In this document: positions 1-7,491 of the stretch, piece after piece
Layout of the letters: each line of letters begins with the position of its first letter
Position numbering within the stretch: position 1 is the stretch's first letter
Assembly (NCBI GenBank): GCA_015231705.1
Contig: JADGBC010000014.1
Location: forward strand, 1 to 40,092
Reading direction: 5' to 3'
DNA: 40,092 bases
Source of the DNA: Desulfamplus sp.
GTDB lineage: Bacteria; Desulfobacterota; Desulfobacteria; Desulfobacterales; Desulfobacteraceae
The notes under the pieces: generated by a model
Told to the model about the DNA's origin: nothing
The model's database searches: none
Seen by the model: only the letters and a program-made list of their open reading frames with translations
Program-made: the position numbers and the translations under genes

Positions 1-184
1 TCATGGAGTGCCACCCCAGGAGCAAAGAGCACTTAAGGATGCCGGGTTCAAGGTTATCAATGCCACGTGCCCCAGAGTTATACGTGTACAGACAATCATA
101 AGAAAACATGCTGCAAAAGGCTTTGTGCTACTGTTATTAATGCTCAGAGGTTTGTGCCAACGTTATCTTTTATGGCACACTTGA
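1..184 (+). pseudogene. Partial duplicate of ispH (internal fragment, open on the left)
   Basis: Bases 1-127 are identical to 15193-15319, inside ispH of this same window. Reading from base 2 gives the IspH segment beginning HGVPPQEQRALKDAG and containing the second cluster-ligand motif ATCPRV. Homology ends abruptly after AAKGFV; the frame then runs through unrelated residues to a TGA at 182-184. The left part lies outside the window. It is either a real partial duplication or rearrangement, or an assembly-graph artefact. The identical stretch is exactly 127 bp, a common maximum k-mer size, which favours the artefact. No function is expected. Confidence 0.6.
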
Positions 185-1178
185 AGATGTGGATGGCTGC
201 CATAAGATCAAATACAGCCATGCCGACTGATTTGTATATGACAGTTCTGCCTCTCATATAGTCTGGGTATCTGTAGCTTCCATGCACTTCGCTGGATTGT
301 GATCCATCTTTCGATTTTACCTTTTTTCGTTCAAGAAGAAACTGACCAAGGCTTATTAGCTTTTCTGGCGATATCCAGCCATGCTTAAGAGGATTTATGA
401 GATCTCCTGATTCATGAATGGCATGACTTGTATCCATGAAGATGGCGTCTGCAAGCATAAAGGCAGATTTTGGAATCTCTTGCATATCAGGCGTGTATGA
501 GCCTATTGCCACTATGCATTTGCCATCAAGAAGTGATGGTTCATCAGGCAGTACCGGTTTTGCAGATGATGTCGCCAAAATAACAGTATCGGATTCTTCA
601 AGAAGCTCTTCAACGGTTGCGGCATGTCTGAGTTCTGTCCCCTCAAGTTGAGGTCTGAGTAGTGCTATAAAGTCAGGCACTTTTGAAGCGTCTCTGTTGT
701 ATATATAGATGGTTTTAAGAGGGTGACCTGTTGTCTCAATATGAGCTGTTGCTGCAAAAAGAAGCTGATGGAAGCCCTGTACTCCTGATCCTACAAGCCC
801 TGCTGTATTGGAGCTCAAAGATGCAAAATATCTGGTTCCAAGTCCACCCACAGCACCAGTACGGATTGCTGTCAATGTCTGGCCATCAAGAACGGCAACC
901 GGCACACCAGTTTTGGCATCATTTAGCACAACAATTCCGTTAACAACAGGATTTGCTGTTCCCTGGTTTCCTGGAAACACAGAGACAAGTTTAGTGCTGA
1001 AATACTCCTGGCCAAAGCAGGGCATCAGAAGAAGTGTATTTTTGTCGTGTGAGAGATGTGTTCTTGGAGGCATATTTACTTCTTGGGTCTCAAACAGAGA
1101 CATTGCCTCCTCCATCTGATCCATGAGTTCATTTCTGACCAGACATGACTCAATATCGTTTGCGTTCAAAAAAAGCAT
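144..1178 (-). CDS. Ornithine cyclodeaminase / mu-crystallin family protein
   Basis: A full-length (344 aa) member of the NAD(P)-dependent ornithine cyclodeaminase/mu-crystallin family. Members convert ornithine to proline and ammonia, or reduce related imino acids such as ketimines and alanine-type substrates; the true substrate cannot be read from sequence. Seen: the substrate-loop segment MPPRTHL, the family motif AIRTGAVGGLGTRY, the Rossmann dinucleotide loop GLVGSGVQGFHQ, and the typical C-terminal KSVGMAVFDLMAA. The ORF track starts eight codons upstream, but GGAGG ending about 7 bases before the ATG at 1176-1178 supports the internal start (MLFLNANDIE). It stands alone on the minus strand, with the tRNA-Leu gene upstream. 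Its stop codon lies only 16 bp from the breakpoint of the ispH fragment, so its downstream neighbourhood is uncertain. Confidence 0.88.
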   Translation of the reverse strand: MLFLNANDIESCLVRNELMDQMEEAMSLFETQEVNMPPRTHLSHDKNTLLLMPCFGQEYFSTKLVSVFPGNQGTANPVVNGIVVLNDAKTGVPVAVLDGQTLTAIRTGAVGGLGTRYFASLSSNTAGLVGSGVQGFHQLLFAATAHIETTGHPLKTIYIYNRDASKVPDFIALLRPQLEGTELRHAATVEELLEESDTVILATSSAKPVLPDEPSLLDGKCIVAIGSYTPDMQEIPKSAFMLADAIFMDTSHAIHESGDLINPLKHGWISPEKLISLGQFLLERKKVKSKDGSQSSEVHGSYRYPDYMRGRTVIYKSVGMAVFDLMAAIHIFKCAIKDNVGTNL

Positions 1179-1341
1179 AAATTGCCTCCATAAATCAGCC
1201 ATTCATAAGGTCGTCTGCAGAACTTATTTTTTATCCTGTACAATCTAAGGGAGTAAAGTCCAGTAGTGCCAGTTTCAGGGACTATCTGCGGGAACTATAT
1301 TGAATGTCCAATTTTGATAAATACTGCAATGAGTCCGTAAA

Positions 1342-1392
1342 AACAAAAACCGGCATAAATTGTAGATTTTTATGCCGGTCAGATATTTTTTT
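1342..1392 (-). terminator. Rho-independent terminator after tRNA-Leu
   Basis: The inverted repeat ACCGGCATAAA / TTTATGCCGGT (about 1349-1379) forms a strong hairpin. Read on the minus strand it is followed by TTTTTGTTTTT, so it is well placed to end the tRNA-Leu transcript. A T-rich run on the plus side means it may work in both directions. Confidence 0.8.
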
Positions 1393-1409
1393 AAGATCAG
1401 TTTTTGTTG

Positions 1410-1496
<87 letters not shown>

Positions 1497-1604
1497 CTGT
1501 CAGAAAACAATCCAGAAAAAGGATTGCTTTGAACTTTTAGGTGGTTTATATATATGCGTTTCAGGGCTTTGTCAAGCCTATTATCTAAAAAAGCAAAGGG
1601 ACTT

Positions 1605-2546
1605 ATGGAACTGATAGAAGATATTGATAAAATAGAGAAACCTTTTAAAAATGCAGTGGTTACAATCGGCAATTTTGATGGTGTGCATAGAGGACATCAG
1701 GCTCTTTTTGCGAAAGTTATGGAAGAGTCAGATGCAATATCAGGAACATCAATTGCCATAACCTTTGAACCTCACCCATTGAGAGCACTTGGAAAAAAAG
1801 CCCCGCCCCTGATAACAAGGAAAGATCAGAAAGTTGAGCTTATTTCAGCAGCCGGTCTTGATAAACTGATATGCATTCCTTTTACCAAAGAGTTTGCAGC
1901 TATCTCTGCTCAGGACTTTATTGACCATCTGCTTATTGATAAAATCGGGATGAAAACTATTGTGGTCGGACCTGATTACTCTTTTGGAAAAAACAGGGAA
2001 GGCTCTATTGATTTTCTTTTCAGTGCGGGTGAAGATAAGGGCTTTAAAGTTATTGTTCCTGACTGGGTTAATGATCCAGAGGCGAATAATGGATCTGAAA
2101 AAGACAGAATCAGCAGCACCATGATCCGGAATCTTGTAATGGACGGACGGGTGGATGAGACGAAACGTTTTCTCGGAAGACACTACCAGATCAGAGGCAA
2201 AGTGGTTAAAGGAAGAGAGCGAGGTGGCAGAAAACTTGGCTTTCCAACTGCAAACATAAAACTTCATGATGAGTTGTGCCCAAAGATGGGTGTCTATGCG
2301 GTGACAGTAGAAACTGTAAAAGGAAATTTCAAAGCAGTAGCCAATATTGGCTACAGTCCAACCTTTGATGATCATCTTTTCACTATTGAAGTTCATATTC
2401 TTGATTTTTCAGCCGATATTTATGGTACAAGAATCAGGGTCAATATGATAAAGCGTCTCAGAGATGAAAAAAAGTTTGCATCTATTGAAGAGTTGTCAAA
2501 CCAGATTCGTTCAGATATTGAAACTGCAAGAACAATATTAAAGTGA
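1605..2546 (+). CDS. ribF: Bifunctional riboflavin kinase / FAD synthetase
   Basis: Converts riboflavin to FMN and FMN to FAD in the cytoplasm. Seen: an N-terminal nucleotidyltransferase (FAD synthetase) domain with IGNFDGVHRGHQALF near residue 20 and SSTMIRNLV near residue 170, then a C-terminal flavokinase domain with GRERGGRKLGFPTANI near residue 205. The length of 313 aa is normal for RibF. The track starts 17 codons upstream at 1554, but AAAGGG just before the ATG at 1605 and the family's usual N-terminus support the shorter form. It begins a same-strand run with def, fmt and rsmB, a housekeeping translation and cofactor set. Confidence 0.94.
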   Translation: MELIEDIDKIEKPFKNAVVTIGNFDGVHRGHQALFAKVMEESDAISGTSIAITFEPHPLRALGKKAPPLITRKDQKVELISAAGLDKLICIPFTKEFAAISAQDFIDHLLIDKIGMKTIVVGPDYSFGKNREGSIDFLFSAGEDKGFKVIVPDWVNDPEANNGSEKDRISSTMIRNLVMDGRVDETKRFLGRHYQIRGKVVKGRERGGRKLGFPTANIKLHDELCPKMGVYAVTVETVKGNFKAVANIGYSPTFDDHLFTIEVHILDFSADIYGTRIRVNMIKRLRDEKKFASIEELSNQIRSDIETARTILK

Positions 2547-2657
2547 AATTTAATAATATAGGAATTGCTTCTCTCATCACTACTATTAAATAAGCAACTT
2601 ATAAGAAATTGCCCGAAGGGTGTTAATTTTTTAAAAAAACAAAGTATAAAATTCAAT

Positions 2658-3350
2658 ATGACAATATTAAAAATTCTGGAATATCCCGATCCGTTTTTAC
2701 TTCTCAAGGCAAAGCCGGTTCAAAATATAGACAAAGAGACCATACAGCTTATCAAGGATATGGCTGAGACCATGTTTAATGCTCCGGGTGTAGGGCTTGC
2801 AGCACCACAAGTAGGAAGTGACAAGCGAATTATTGTTTATAATCCAAATGCACCCGCGGCAGAGAGATCTTCGGATTCATCAATCCCTTCAGATTCACCA
2901 AACCATTCAGATCAAGATGATCATTCAAAGTTAGATCAAGATGGATCCAGTGGAAAAAATTCCGGCAATAAGAATTTAGACAATGACCATGTAAGTGAGC
3001 TTAAGGAGAGCTCTTCTGCTCAGAGCACGAACAGGAAAAACAACATGGAGGAGTACAGAGCCATCATAAATCCTGAAATCATAGCTGCCTCAGGCTCTCT
3101 GATATCGGAAAATGAAGCTTGTCTCAGTGTTCCTGACTACTCTGCCGATGTAAGACGTTTTAGTAAAGTGACAGTAAGAGGATTGAATATGGATGGTAAA
3201 AGGATTCAATTCGATGCTGAAGATATTACGGCCGTTATTATGCAACATGAGATTGATCACCTTGATGGCGTCCTCTATATTGAGAGAATAAGTATATTAA
3301 AGCGGAACATGTACAAGAAAAGAGTGAAAAAAAGGTTGAAAAACAGTTGA
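2658..3350 (+). CDS. def: Peptide deformylase with a large Ser/Asp/Asn-rich insertion
   Basis: Removes the formyl group from the initiator methionine of new proteins; a metal-dependent hydrolase. All three family motifs are visible: [10 protein letters not shown] (about residue 46), EACLSVP (the usual form is EGCLSVP, so Gly is replaced by Ala next to the metal-ligand Cys) and QHEIDHLDG (HExxH). Between motifs I and II lies an extra, very polar stretch of about 60 residues ([18 protein letters not shown]...), absent from standard enzymes of about 170 aa. Total length is 230 aa. [12 protein letters not shown] is the canonical N-terminus, so I start at 2658 rather than the track's 2565. The stop overlaps a possible TTG start of fmt. 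Confidence 0.92.
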   Translation: MTILKILEYPDPFLLLKAKPVQNIDKETIQLIKDMAETMFNAPGVGLAAPQVGSDKRIIVYNPNAPAAERSSDSSIPSDSPNHSDQDDHSKLDQDGSSGKNSGNKNLDNDHVSELKESSSAQSTNRKNNMEEYRAIINPEIIAASGSLISENEACLSVPDYSADVRRFSKVTVRGLNMDGKRIQFDAEDITAVIMQHEIDHLDGVLYIERISILKRNMYKKRVKKRLKNS

Positions 3351-3370
3351 TTCTAAAAGGCCAAAAAAAC

Positions 3371-4417
3371 GTGAACAGACCATTTAATATAATATTCATG
3401 GGAACTCCTGATTTTTCAGTTCCTGCTCTTAAGGCTCTGTCACAGCACAGATCTCTGGTGCACCATATTCCTGCAGGGGAATATCCATTTGATGATAGTT
3501 TTGGTAAATTTGGAACTCTCCAATCAGGAGAGAGTATAAATGACCGCCAGATCCGATATAATATAAGTCTTGTAATCACTCAGCCTGACAGACCAAAAGG
3601 CCGCGGTAGAAAGATGATGCCACCACCTGTAAAGCAGGCTGCTTTGGAGCTCGGTCTTGAGGTGTTTCAACCCGAAAGCATGAAGGGTCAGAAGATCATA
3701 GACAAACTTGCTGCCCTTAAGCCTGACTTTTTTGTTGTGGTGGCTTTTGGGCATAAACTTAGCAGGGAGATTCTCGATATCCCATCTATTTACCCAATCA
3801 ATATCCATGCATCACTTCTGCCTGACTACAGAGGCTCTTCCCCGATTCAGGCAGCTATTATAAACATGGATAAAATATCTGGCATTACCACCATGATTAT
3901 GGATACAAAATTGGATACCGGAGATATTCTTCTAAAAGCCACAACTCCTATTGCTGCTGATGATACAGGTCAGACACTCCATGACAGGCTGGCTTTGATA
4001 GGTGCAGATCTTATTGTCAAGACTCTTGATGCTGTTGTGGAAAACAAGATAGTGCCACAACCACAGGACAACTCCAAAGCGACCTATGCCCCGATGTTGA
4101 AAAAAGAGGATGGAAGGATTGACTGGTGCAAAGAGCCTGAACAGATATCGGCACATGTAAGAGCCATGACACCGTGGCCAGGGGCATTTACCTTTCTCAA
4201 TGGTAAAAGGATCAAGGTTGTCTCTGTCAGGCCTATGGATCTCAAAACTGACCTTCCCGCAGGAACGTTGCTCTCCTGCGACTGCAACGAGATTCATGTG
4301 TCTGCCGGCAGCAGATCACTTGCTATTCTTGAGCTCCAAGGTGCATCGGGCAAATGTCTGTGTTCCGAGGATTTTCTTCGAGGCAACCGCCTTGATACAG
4401 GAGAGTGTTTTCTTTAA
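3371..4417 (+). CDS. fmt: Methionyl-tRNA formyltransferase
   Basis: Formylates initiator Met-tRNA using 10-formyl-tetrahydrofolate; the partner activity of def, directly upstream. Seen: IIFMGTPDFSVPALKAL at the N-terminus, the catalytic motif NIHASLLPDYRGSSPIQ, DTKLDTGDIL, and the C-terminal RNA-binding domain starting around APMLKKEDGRIDW. An extra segment of about 34 residues (from HIPAGEYPF to INDRQIRY) separates the first beta-alpha unit from LVITQPDRPKGRG, where normal enzymes have only a few residues. The start is uncertain: GTG at 3371 gives the usual N-terminus, whereas TTG at 3347 would overlap the def stop. A family-B repeat lies just after the stop. Confidence 0.92.
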   Translation: MNRPFNIIFMGTPDFSVPALKALSQHRSLVHHIPAGEYPFDDSFGKFGTLQSGESINDRQIRYNISLVITQPDRPKGRGRKMMPPPVKQAALELGLEVFQPESMKGQKIIDKLAALKPDFFVVVAFGHKLSREILDIPSIYPINIHASLLPDYRGSSPIQAAIINMDKISGITTMIMDTKLDTGDILLKATTPIAADDTGQTLHDRLALIGADLIVKTLDAVVENKIVPQPQDNSKATYAPMLKKEDGRIDWCKEPEQISAHVRAMTPWPGAFTFLNGKRIKVVSVRPMDLKTDLPAGTLLSCDCNEIHVSAGSRSLAILELQGASGKCLCSEDFLRGNRLDTGECFL

Positions 4418-4439
4418 GTCACTCCACAAGCCGCTCCAG

Positions 4440-4543
4440 TAAGTGCTTGGACATAATTTTTTCTTCTATCCAACAATGAATTTGGTAGATTTTAGGGTAA
4501 TATTCAAAATTTTAACCGGAAAAAACTTTAGTTCAGGTACTTA
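4440..4543 (-). repeat. Dispersed repeat family B, copy 1
   Basis: About 103 bp that, read on the minus strand, match 33131-33233 closely along their whole length, for example GAACTAAAGTTTTT, AAAATTTTGAATAT, ACCAAATTCATTG and TTATGTCCAAGCACTT. The ends are weakly inverted (AAGTGCTT versus AAGTACCT), and the centre holds an imperfect dyad (GGTTAAAATTTT / AAAATCTACC). It has no coding potential. It sits in the gap after the fmt stop. Confidence 0.75.
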
Positions 4544-4626
4544 ATAAATCATGGTTTGTTTTTACTCAAGATCACGGATATTCAACTCAATTTGCCATGC
4601 CATTCAAACACGGAGATTAAACCATT

Positions 4627-6009
4627 TTGGAACAAAACCCCCGCTACGTCGCTCTTTTGATTCTCATAGAAAACAGCCGGACAAGACGACCTCTTGACGC
4701 AATTCTTGACCAGTTCGCCACACAGCTTGACTCCCTTTCAAAATTAGACAGATCTCTTGCAAACGCCATTATTTACGGCACTTTGAGGTGGCAGAGATAT
4801 CTTGACTGGATAATCAGACCCTTTTCAGACAGAAAAATAGAAAATCTTAAAACAGAAGTTATTTATATACTCCGTATAGCAATGTTTCAGATCGCTTTCA
4901 TGGACAGAATCCCTGTCTCGGCTGCGGTCAACACCGCTGTCAATTCAGCAAAAAAGATTTCTCATCAGGGAGTTGCCGGATTTGTAAATGCGGTACTTAG
5001 AAAAGCATCCGAAGGGTTTAAAGATGTACAGTTTCCTGATGCAGTCAAAGAGCCTGATCTTAACATTTCGGTAACCAGATCCATGCCTCTGTGGGTTGTC
5101 AGAAGATGGATAGACAGGTTTGGTTTTGATAAAACTTTAAAACTGTGTGATACCATTAACAGCGTACCTCCTGTCACCATACGCACAAATACACTGAAGG
5201 CTGAAAGAGATGCCCTGATTGCGGGGCTTGCACCCTGTGTTGACAATATTATTGCAACAATCTATTCCCCGGTCGGAATCTCTTTTACAAAGCTTTCGAT
5301 GCCAATACATGAAAATCAGCAATTTATAGATGGCTGTTTTCAGGCACAGGATGAGGCTGCCCAGCTTGTAAGCATGATGCTTGATCCGCTTCCTGGTCAG
5401 ACAATATTAGATGCCTGTGCAGGTCTTGGAGGAAAGACAGGCCATGTTGCACAGCTTATGAACAACCAAGGGGTAATAATCGCCTGTGACACTGATCCCC
5501 ATAAACTTGCAAGCCTTGGAAAAGAGATGATCCATTTAGGAGTTGATATTGTCAAAACTGTCTGTAAAGATATTCTTAAAGTTGATTCAAATGATTTTTC
5601 TTCTATAAATAAAGATAGTTCAGGTGCTCTTTTTGATCGGGTACTTGTTGATGCCCCATGCTCGGGAATGGGAGTTCTAAGACGAAATCCTGATGGAAAA
5701 TGGAAACGCACCAAAAAAGACCTTGCACGTCTTGGAATGAGACAGGAGAAGATGCTGCTAAGTGTGGCTGATCTGGTAAAGCCTGGCGGCACACTGCTTT
5801 ATGCGGTCTGTTCATGCGAGACAAGGGAAAACGATGAAGTAGTGGAAAATTTTTTAAAGCAAAGAGCTGATTTTACAGTTTCCAAATCTGCAATTGAACA
5901 ACATCCCATGTTGAAAAGTGCATTAACAGAAAAAGGATATTTCAGAACATATCCAGACCATATTGAAATGGATGGCTTTTTTGCTGTAAATATGCAACGC
6001 AAAAATTAA
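4627..6009 (+). CDS. rsmB: 16S rRNA (cytosine-967 C5) methyltransferase
   Basis: Methylates C967 of 16S rRNA using S-adenosylmethionine. Seen: an N-terminal NusB-like all-helical domain (about residues 5-135, with LDRSLANAIIYGTLRWQR), then a Rossmann methyltransferase domain with LDACAGLGGKTGHVAQL (SAM loop, about 260), DAPCSGMGVLRRNPDGKW (motif IV cysteine, about 340) and YAVCSCETRENDEVV (motif VI catalytic cysteine, about 395). The length of 460 aa is typical. It starts at TTG, with GGAG about 11 bases upstream. It follows fmt across a 209-bp gap that contains a family-B repeat, the same general order (def-fmt-rsmB) seen in many bacteria. Confidence 0.93.
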   Translation: MEQNPRYVALLILIENSRTRRPLDAILDQFATQLDSLSKLDRSLANAIIYGTLRWQRYLDWIIRPFSDRKIENLKTEVIYILRIAMFQIAFMDRIPVSAAVNTAVNSAKKISHQGVAGFVNAVLRKASEGFKDVQFPDAVKEPDLNISVTRSMPLWVVRRWIDRFGFDKTLKLCDTINSVPPVTIRTNTLKAERDALIAGLAPCVDNIIATIYSPVGISFTKLSMPIHENQQFIDGCFQAQDEAAQLVSMMLDPLPGQTILDACAGLGGKTGHVAQLMNNQGVIIACDTDPHKLASLGKEMIHLGVDIVKTVCKDILKVDSNDFSSINKDSSGALFDRVLVDAPCSGMGVLRRNPDGKWKRTKKDLARLGMRQEKMLLSVADLVKPGGTLLYAVCSCETRENDEVVENFLKQRADFTVSKSAIEQHPMLKSALTEKGYFRTYPDHIEMDGFFAVNMQRKN

Positions 6010-6056
6010 ATTAAAAATTAGACATGCTTCATTTAACGTTTTTCAATTTTTGAAAT

Positions 6057-6154
6057 CTTTTATGTGAAAGTCTCTTAAATTAGCAGTAATCATGGGACTT
6101 TCATTGTTCGTTGTGGCCGAGAGCCAATACCTCGCTCCGGCCGTGCCGGTTATT
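6057..6154 (+). repeat. Dispersed two-hairpin repeat family A, intergenic copy 1
   Basis: Contains TGAAAGTC, a 23-nt variable loop, then GACTTTCA, followed by a second hairpin GGCCGaGAGC / GCTCCGGCC around the loop CAATACCTC, then GTGCCGGTTATT. It matches the copies at 29011 and 34538 almost base for base outside the first loop, and is related to the coding copies at 24520 and 38782. Read on the minus strand it is open and encodes ATTNNESPMITANLRDFHIK, clearly similar to the peptides inserted in two proteins of this window. Confidence 0.9.
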
Positions 6155-6290
6155 CCCATTTTTAGGGTATTTTTTCAAAAAAAGTGTAAACTACTTTTTA
6201 GGTGATATGAAGGATGCCAAAAATTACCATGATAAATGACTGACCCGTACAAATCTGAACCAGAGAGTGGGAAAGGAGAGAATAAATAAA

Positions 6291-7001
6291 ATGAGAATCA
6301 TTGCACCATCAATATTATCCGCTGACTTTACAAAACTTGGTCAGGAATTAAAAGATGTTGAAAACGCAGGTGCTGATTGGATACACATTGATGTTATGGA
6401 TGGACACTTTGTCCCCAACATAACTTATGGTCCTATAATTGTGGAAGCATGCAAGAAAGCAACAGATCTTACATTGGATGTTCATCTGATGATTGAAAAG
6501 CCTGATCTTATGATACCTGAGTTTGTAAAGGCAGGGGCGGATTTTATCTCTGTCCATGCTGAGGCGTGTACTCATCTTCACAGAACCATTCAATATATAA
6601 AATCATTCAAGAATTCAAGATACAAAAACGAAAATGAATCTGAAGATAAAATTGGTGATAAGCTAAAAGAGATTAATGTGAAAGCAGGAGTTGCATTGAA
6701 TCCAGCCACTCCTTTAAGTGCCGTTGAATGGGTAATTGAAGATGTTGATTTTGTTTTGATCATGAGTGTTAATCCTGGATTCGGTGGTCAAAAATTCATC
6801 CCTTCAAGCCTTGAGAAGATCAAATTGCTTGCAGCCATGATAAAAGAGAGAAATTCAAAGGCAATCATCCAGGTCGATGGAGGAGTAAGCCCTAAAACCA
6901 TTTCTCAAATTGCAGATGCTGGAGCGACATCCTTTGTGGCAGGATCAGCCATATTCAACTCTTCTGATTACAAAGAGACCATTGATAATCTGAGGGATTA
7001 A
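6291..7001 (+). CDS. rpe: Ribulose-phosphate 3-epimerase
   Basis: Interconverts ribulose-5-phosphate and xylulose-5-phosphate in the pentose phosphate pathway. TIM-barrel motifs are all visible: APSILSADF at the N-terminus, [17 protein letters not shown] (metal and catalytic residues), [28 protein letters not shown] and VAGSAIF. At 236 aa it is slightly longer than usual because of about 20 charged residues ([17 protein letters not shown]) between beta-strands. The track begins eight codons earlier at a GTG, but [13 protein letters not shown] is the canonical start, and AAAGGAG lies upstream with a longish spacing of about 12. A family-A repeat occupies the gap before it. Confidence 0.94.
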   Translation: MRIIAPSILSADFTKLGQELKDVENAGADWIHIDVMDGHFVPNITYGPIIVEACKKATDLTLDVHLMIEKPDLMIPEFVKAGADFISVHAEACTHLHRTIQYIKSFKNSRYKNENESEDKIGDKLKEINVKAGVALNPATPLSAVEWVIEDVDFVLIMSVNPGFGGQKFIPSSLEKIKLLAAMIKERNSKAIIQVDGGVSPKTISQIADAGATSFVAGSAIFNSSDYKETIDNLRD

Positions 7002-7025
7002 TCGATAATCTGAGAATAATTTATT

Positions 7026-7056
7026 GTCAATACCCCCTATCCTAAAGGGATAGCGA
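7026..7056 (+). repeat. Small hairpin repeat CCCCCTATCCTAAAGGGATAG
   Basis: The short palindrome CTATCC-taaa-GGGATAG lies between rpe and hicB. The motif CCCCCTATCCT-AAGG recurs in inverted form near 21124-21141, upstream of dsrD. It could be a small REP-like sequence or a weak hairpin in the mRNA leader of the hic pair. Only two partial copies are seen. Confidence 0.35.
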
Positions 7057-7072
7057 GGTCTTGGAGAATTTT

Positions 7073-7276
7073 ATGAAACTTAAAGTTATAATTCATCCGG
7101 CAGAAGAGGGGGGATTCTGGGCAGAAGTGCCTGCAATCCAGGGGTGTGCCACACAAGGTGAGACCATTGAAGAACTTTTGACCAACCTGTACGAGGCGGT
7201 TGAAGCATGTCTCTCTGTAGATTTAGAGCAAATTGAGCTTGCTGAGAACGACAGAGTGCTGGAGATCGCAGTGTGA
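7073..7276 (+). CDS. hicB: HicB family antitoxin
   Basis: A short (67 aa) HicB-like protein: MKLKVIIHPAEEGGFWAEVPAIQGC, then GETIEELLTNLYEAVEACL, the degenerate RNase-H-like fold typical of the antitoxin. No C-terminal DNA-binding domain is present, so it is of the short type. The track starts at TTG 7061, but TTGGAGAATTTT in front of ATG 7073 is a clear ribosome-binding site. It overlaps hicA by 4 bp (GTGA), the coupling expected of a toxin-antitoxin operon. Family knowledge: HicB binds and inactivates HicA. Confidence 0.85.
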   Translation: MKLKVIIHPAEEGGFWAEVPAIQGCATQGETIEELLTNLYEAVEACLSVDLEQIELAENDRVLEIAV

Positions 7277-7479
7277 AATCCATTTCTGGTAAAAAGTTTG
7301 CACGGATTCTTGAGGGGCTGGGCTGGAATTTGGTTAGGATAAACGGCAGTCACCATATTTATATGAAGCAGGGGAGTACCGCACGCATTTCATTGCCAAT
7401 TCATGGCACAGATGATTTGAAAATAGGATTGCTTAGACATTTTATGAAAGTTGCCGGGATTACAGAAAAAGAGCTATAG
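7273..7479 (+). CDS. hicA: HicA family mRNA interferase toxin
   Basis: 68 aa, starting at GTG. Shows the double-stranded-RNA-binding-like fold of HicA/YcfA: ISGKKFARILEGLGWNLVR, then GSHHIYMKQG with the conserved catalytic histidine, ISLPIHG and LKIGLLRHFMKVAGI. Family members cleave mRNA and arrest growth when the antitoxin is lost. The gene follows hicB with a 4-bp overlap and precedes mqnB by 12 bp, so the pair is embedded in what looks like a housekeeping transcript. All key residues seem intact, so it is probably functional. Confidence 0.87.
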   Translation: MKSISGKKFARILEGLGWNLVRINGSHHIYMKQGSTARISLPIHGTDDLKIGLLRHFMKVAGITEKEL

Positions 7480-7491
7480 AGGAGAAAGGCG

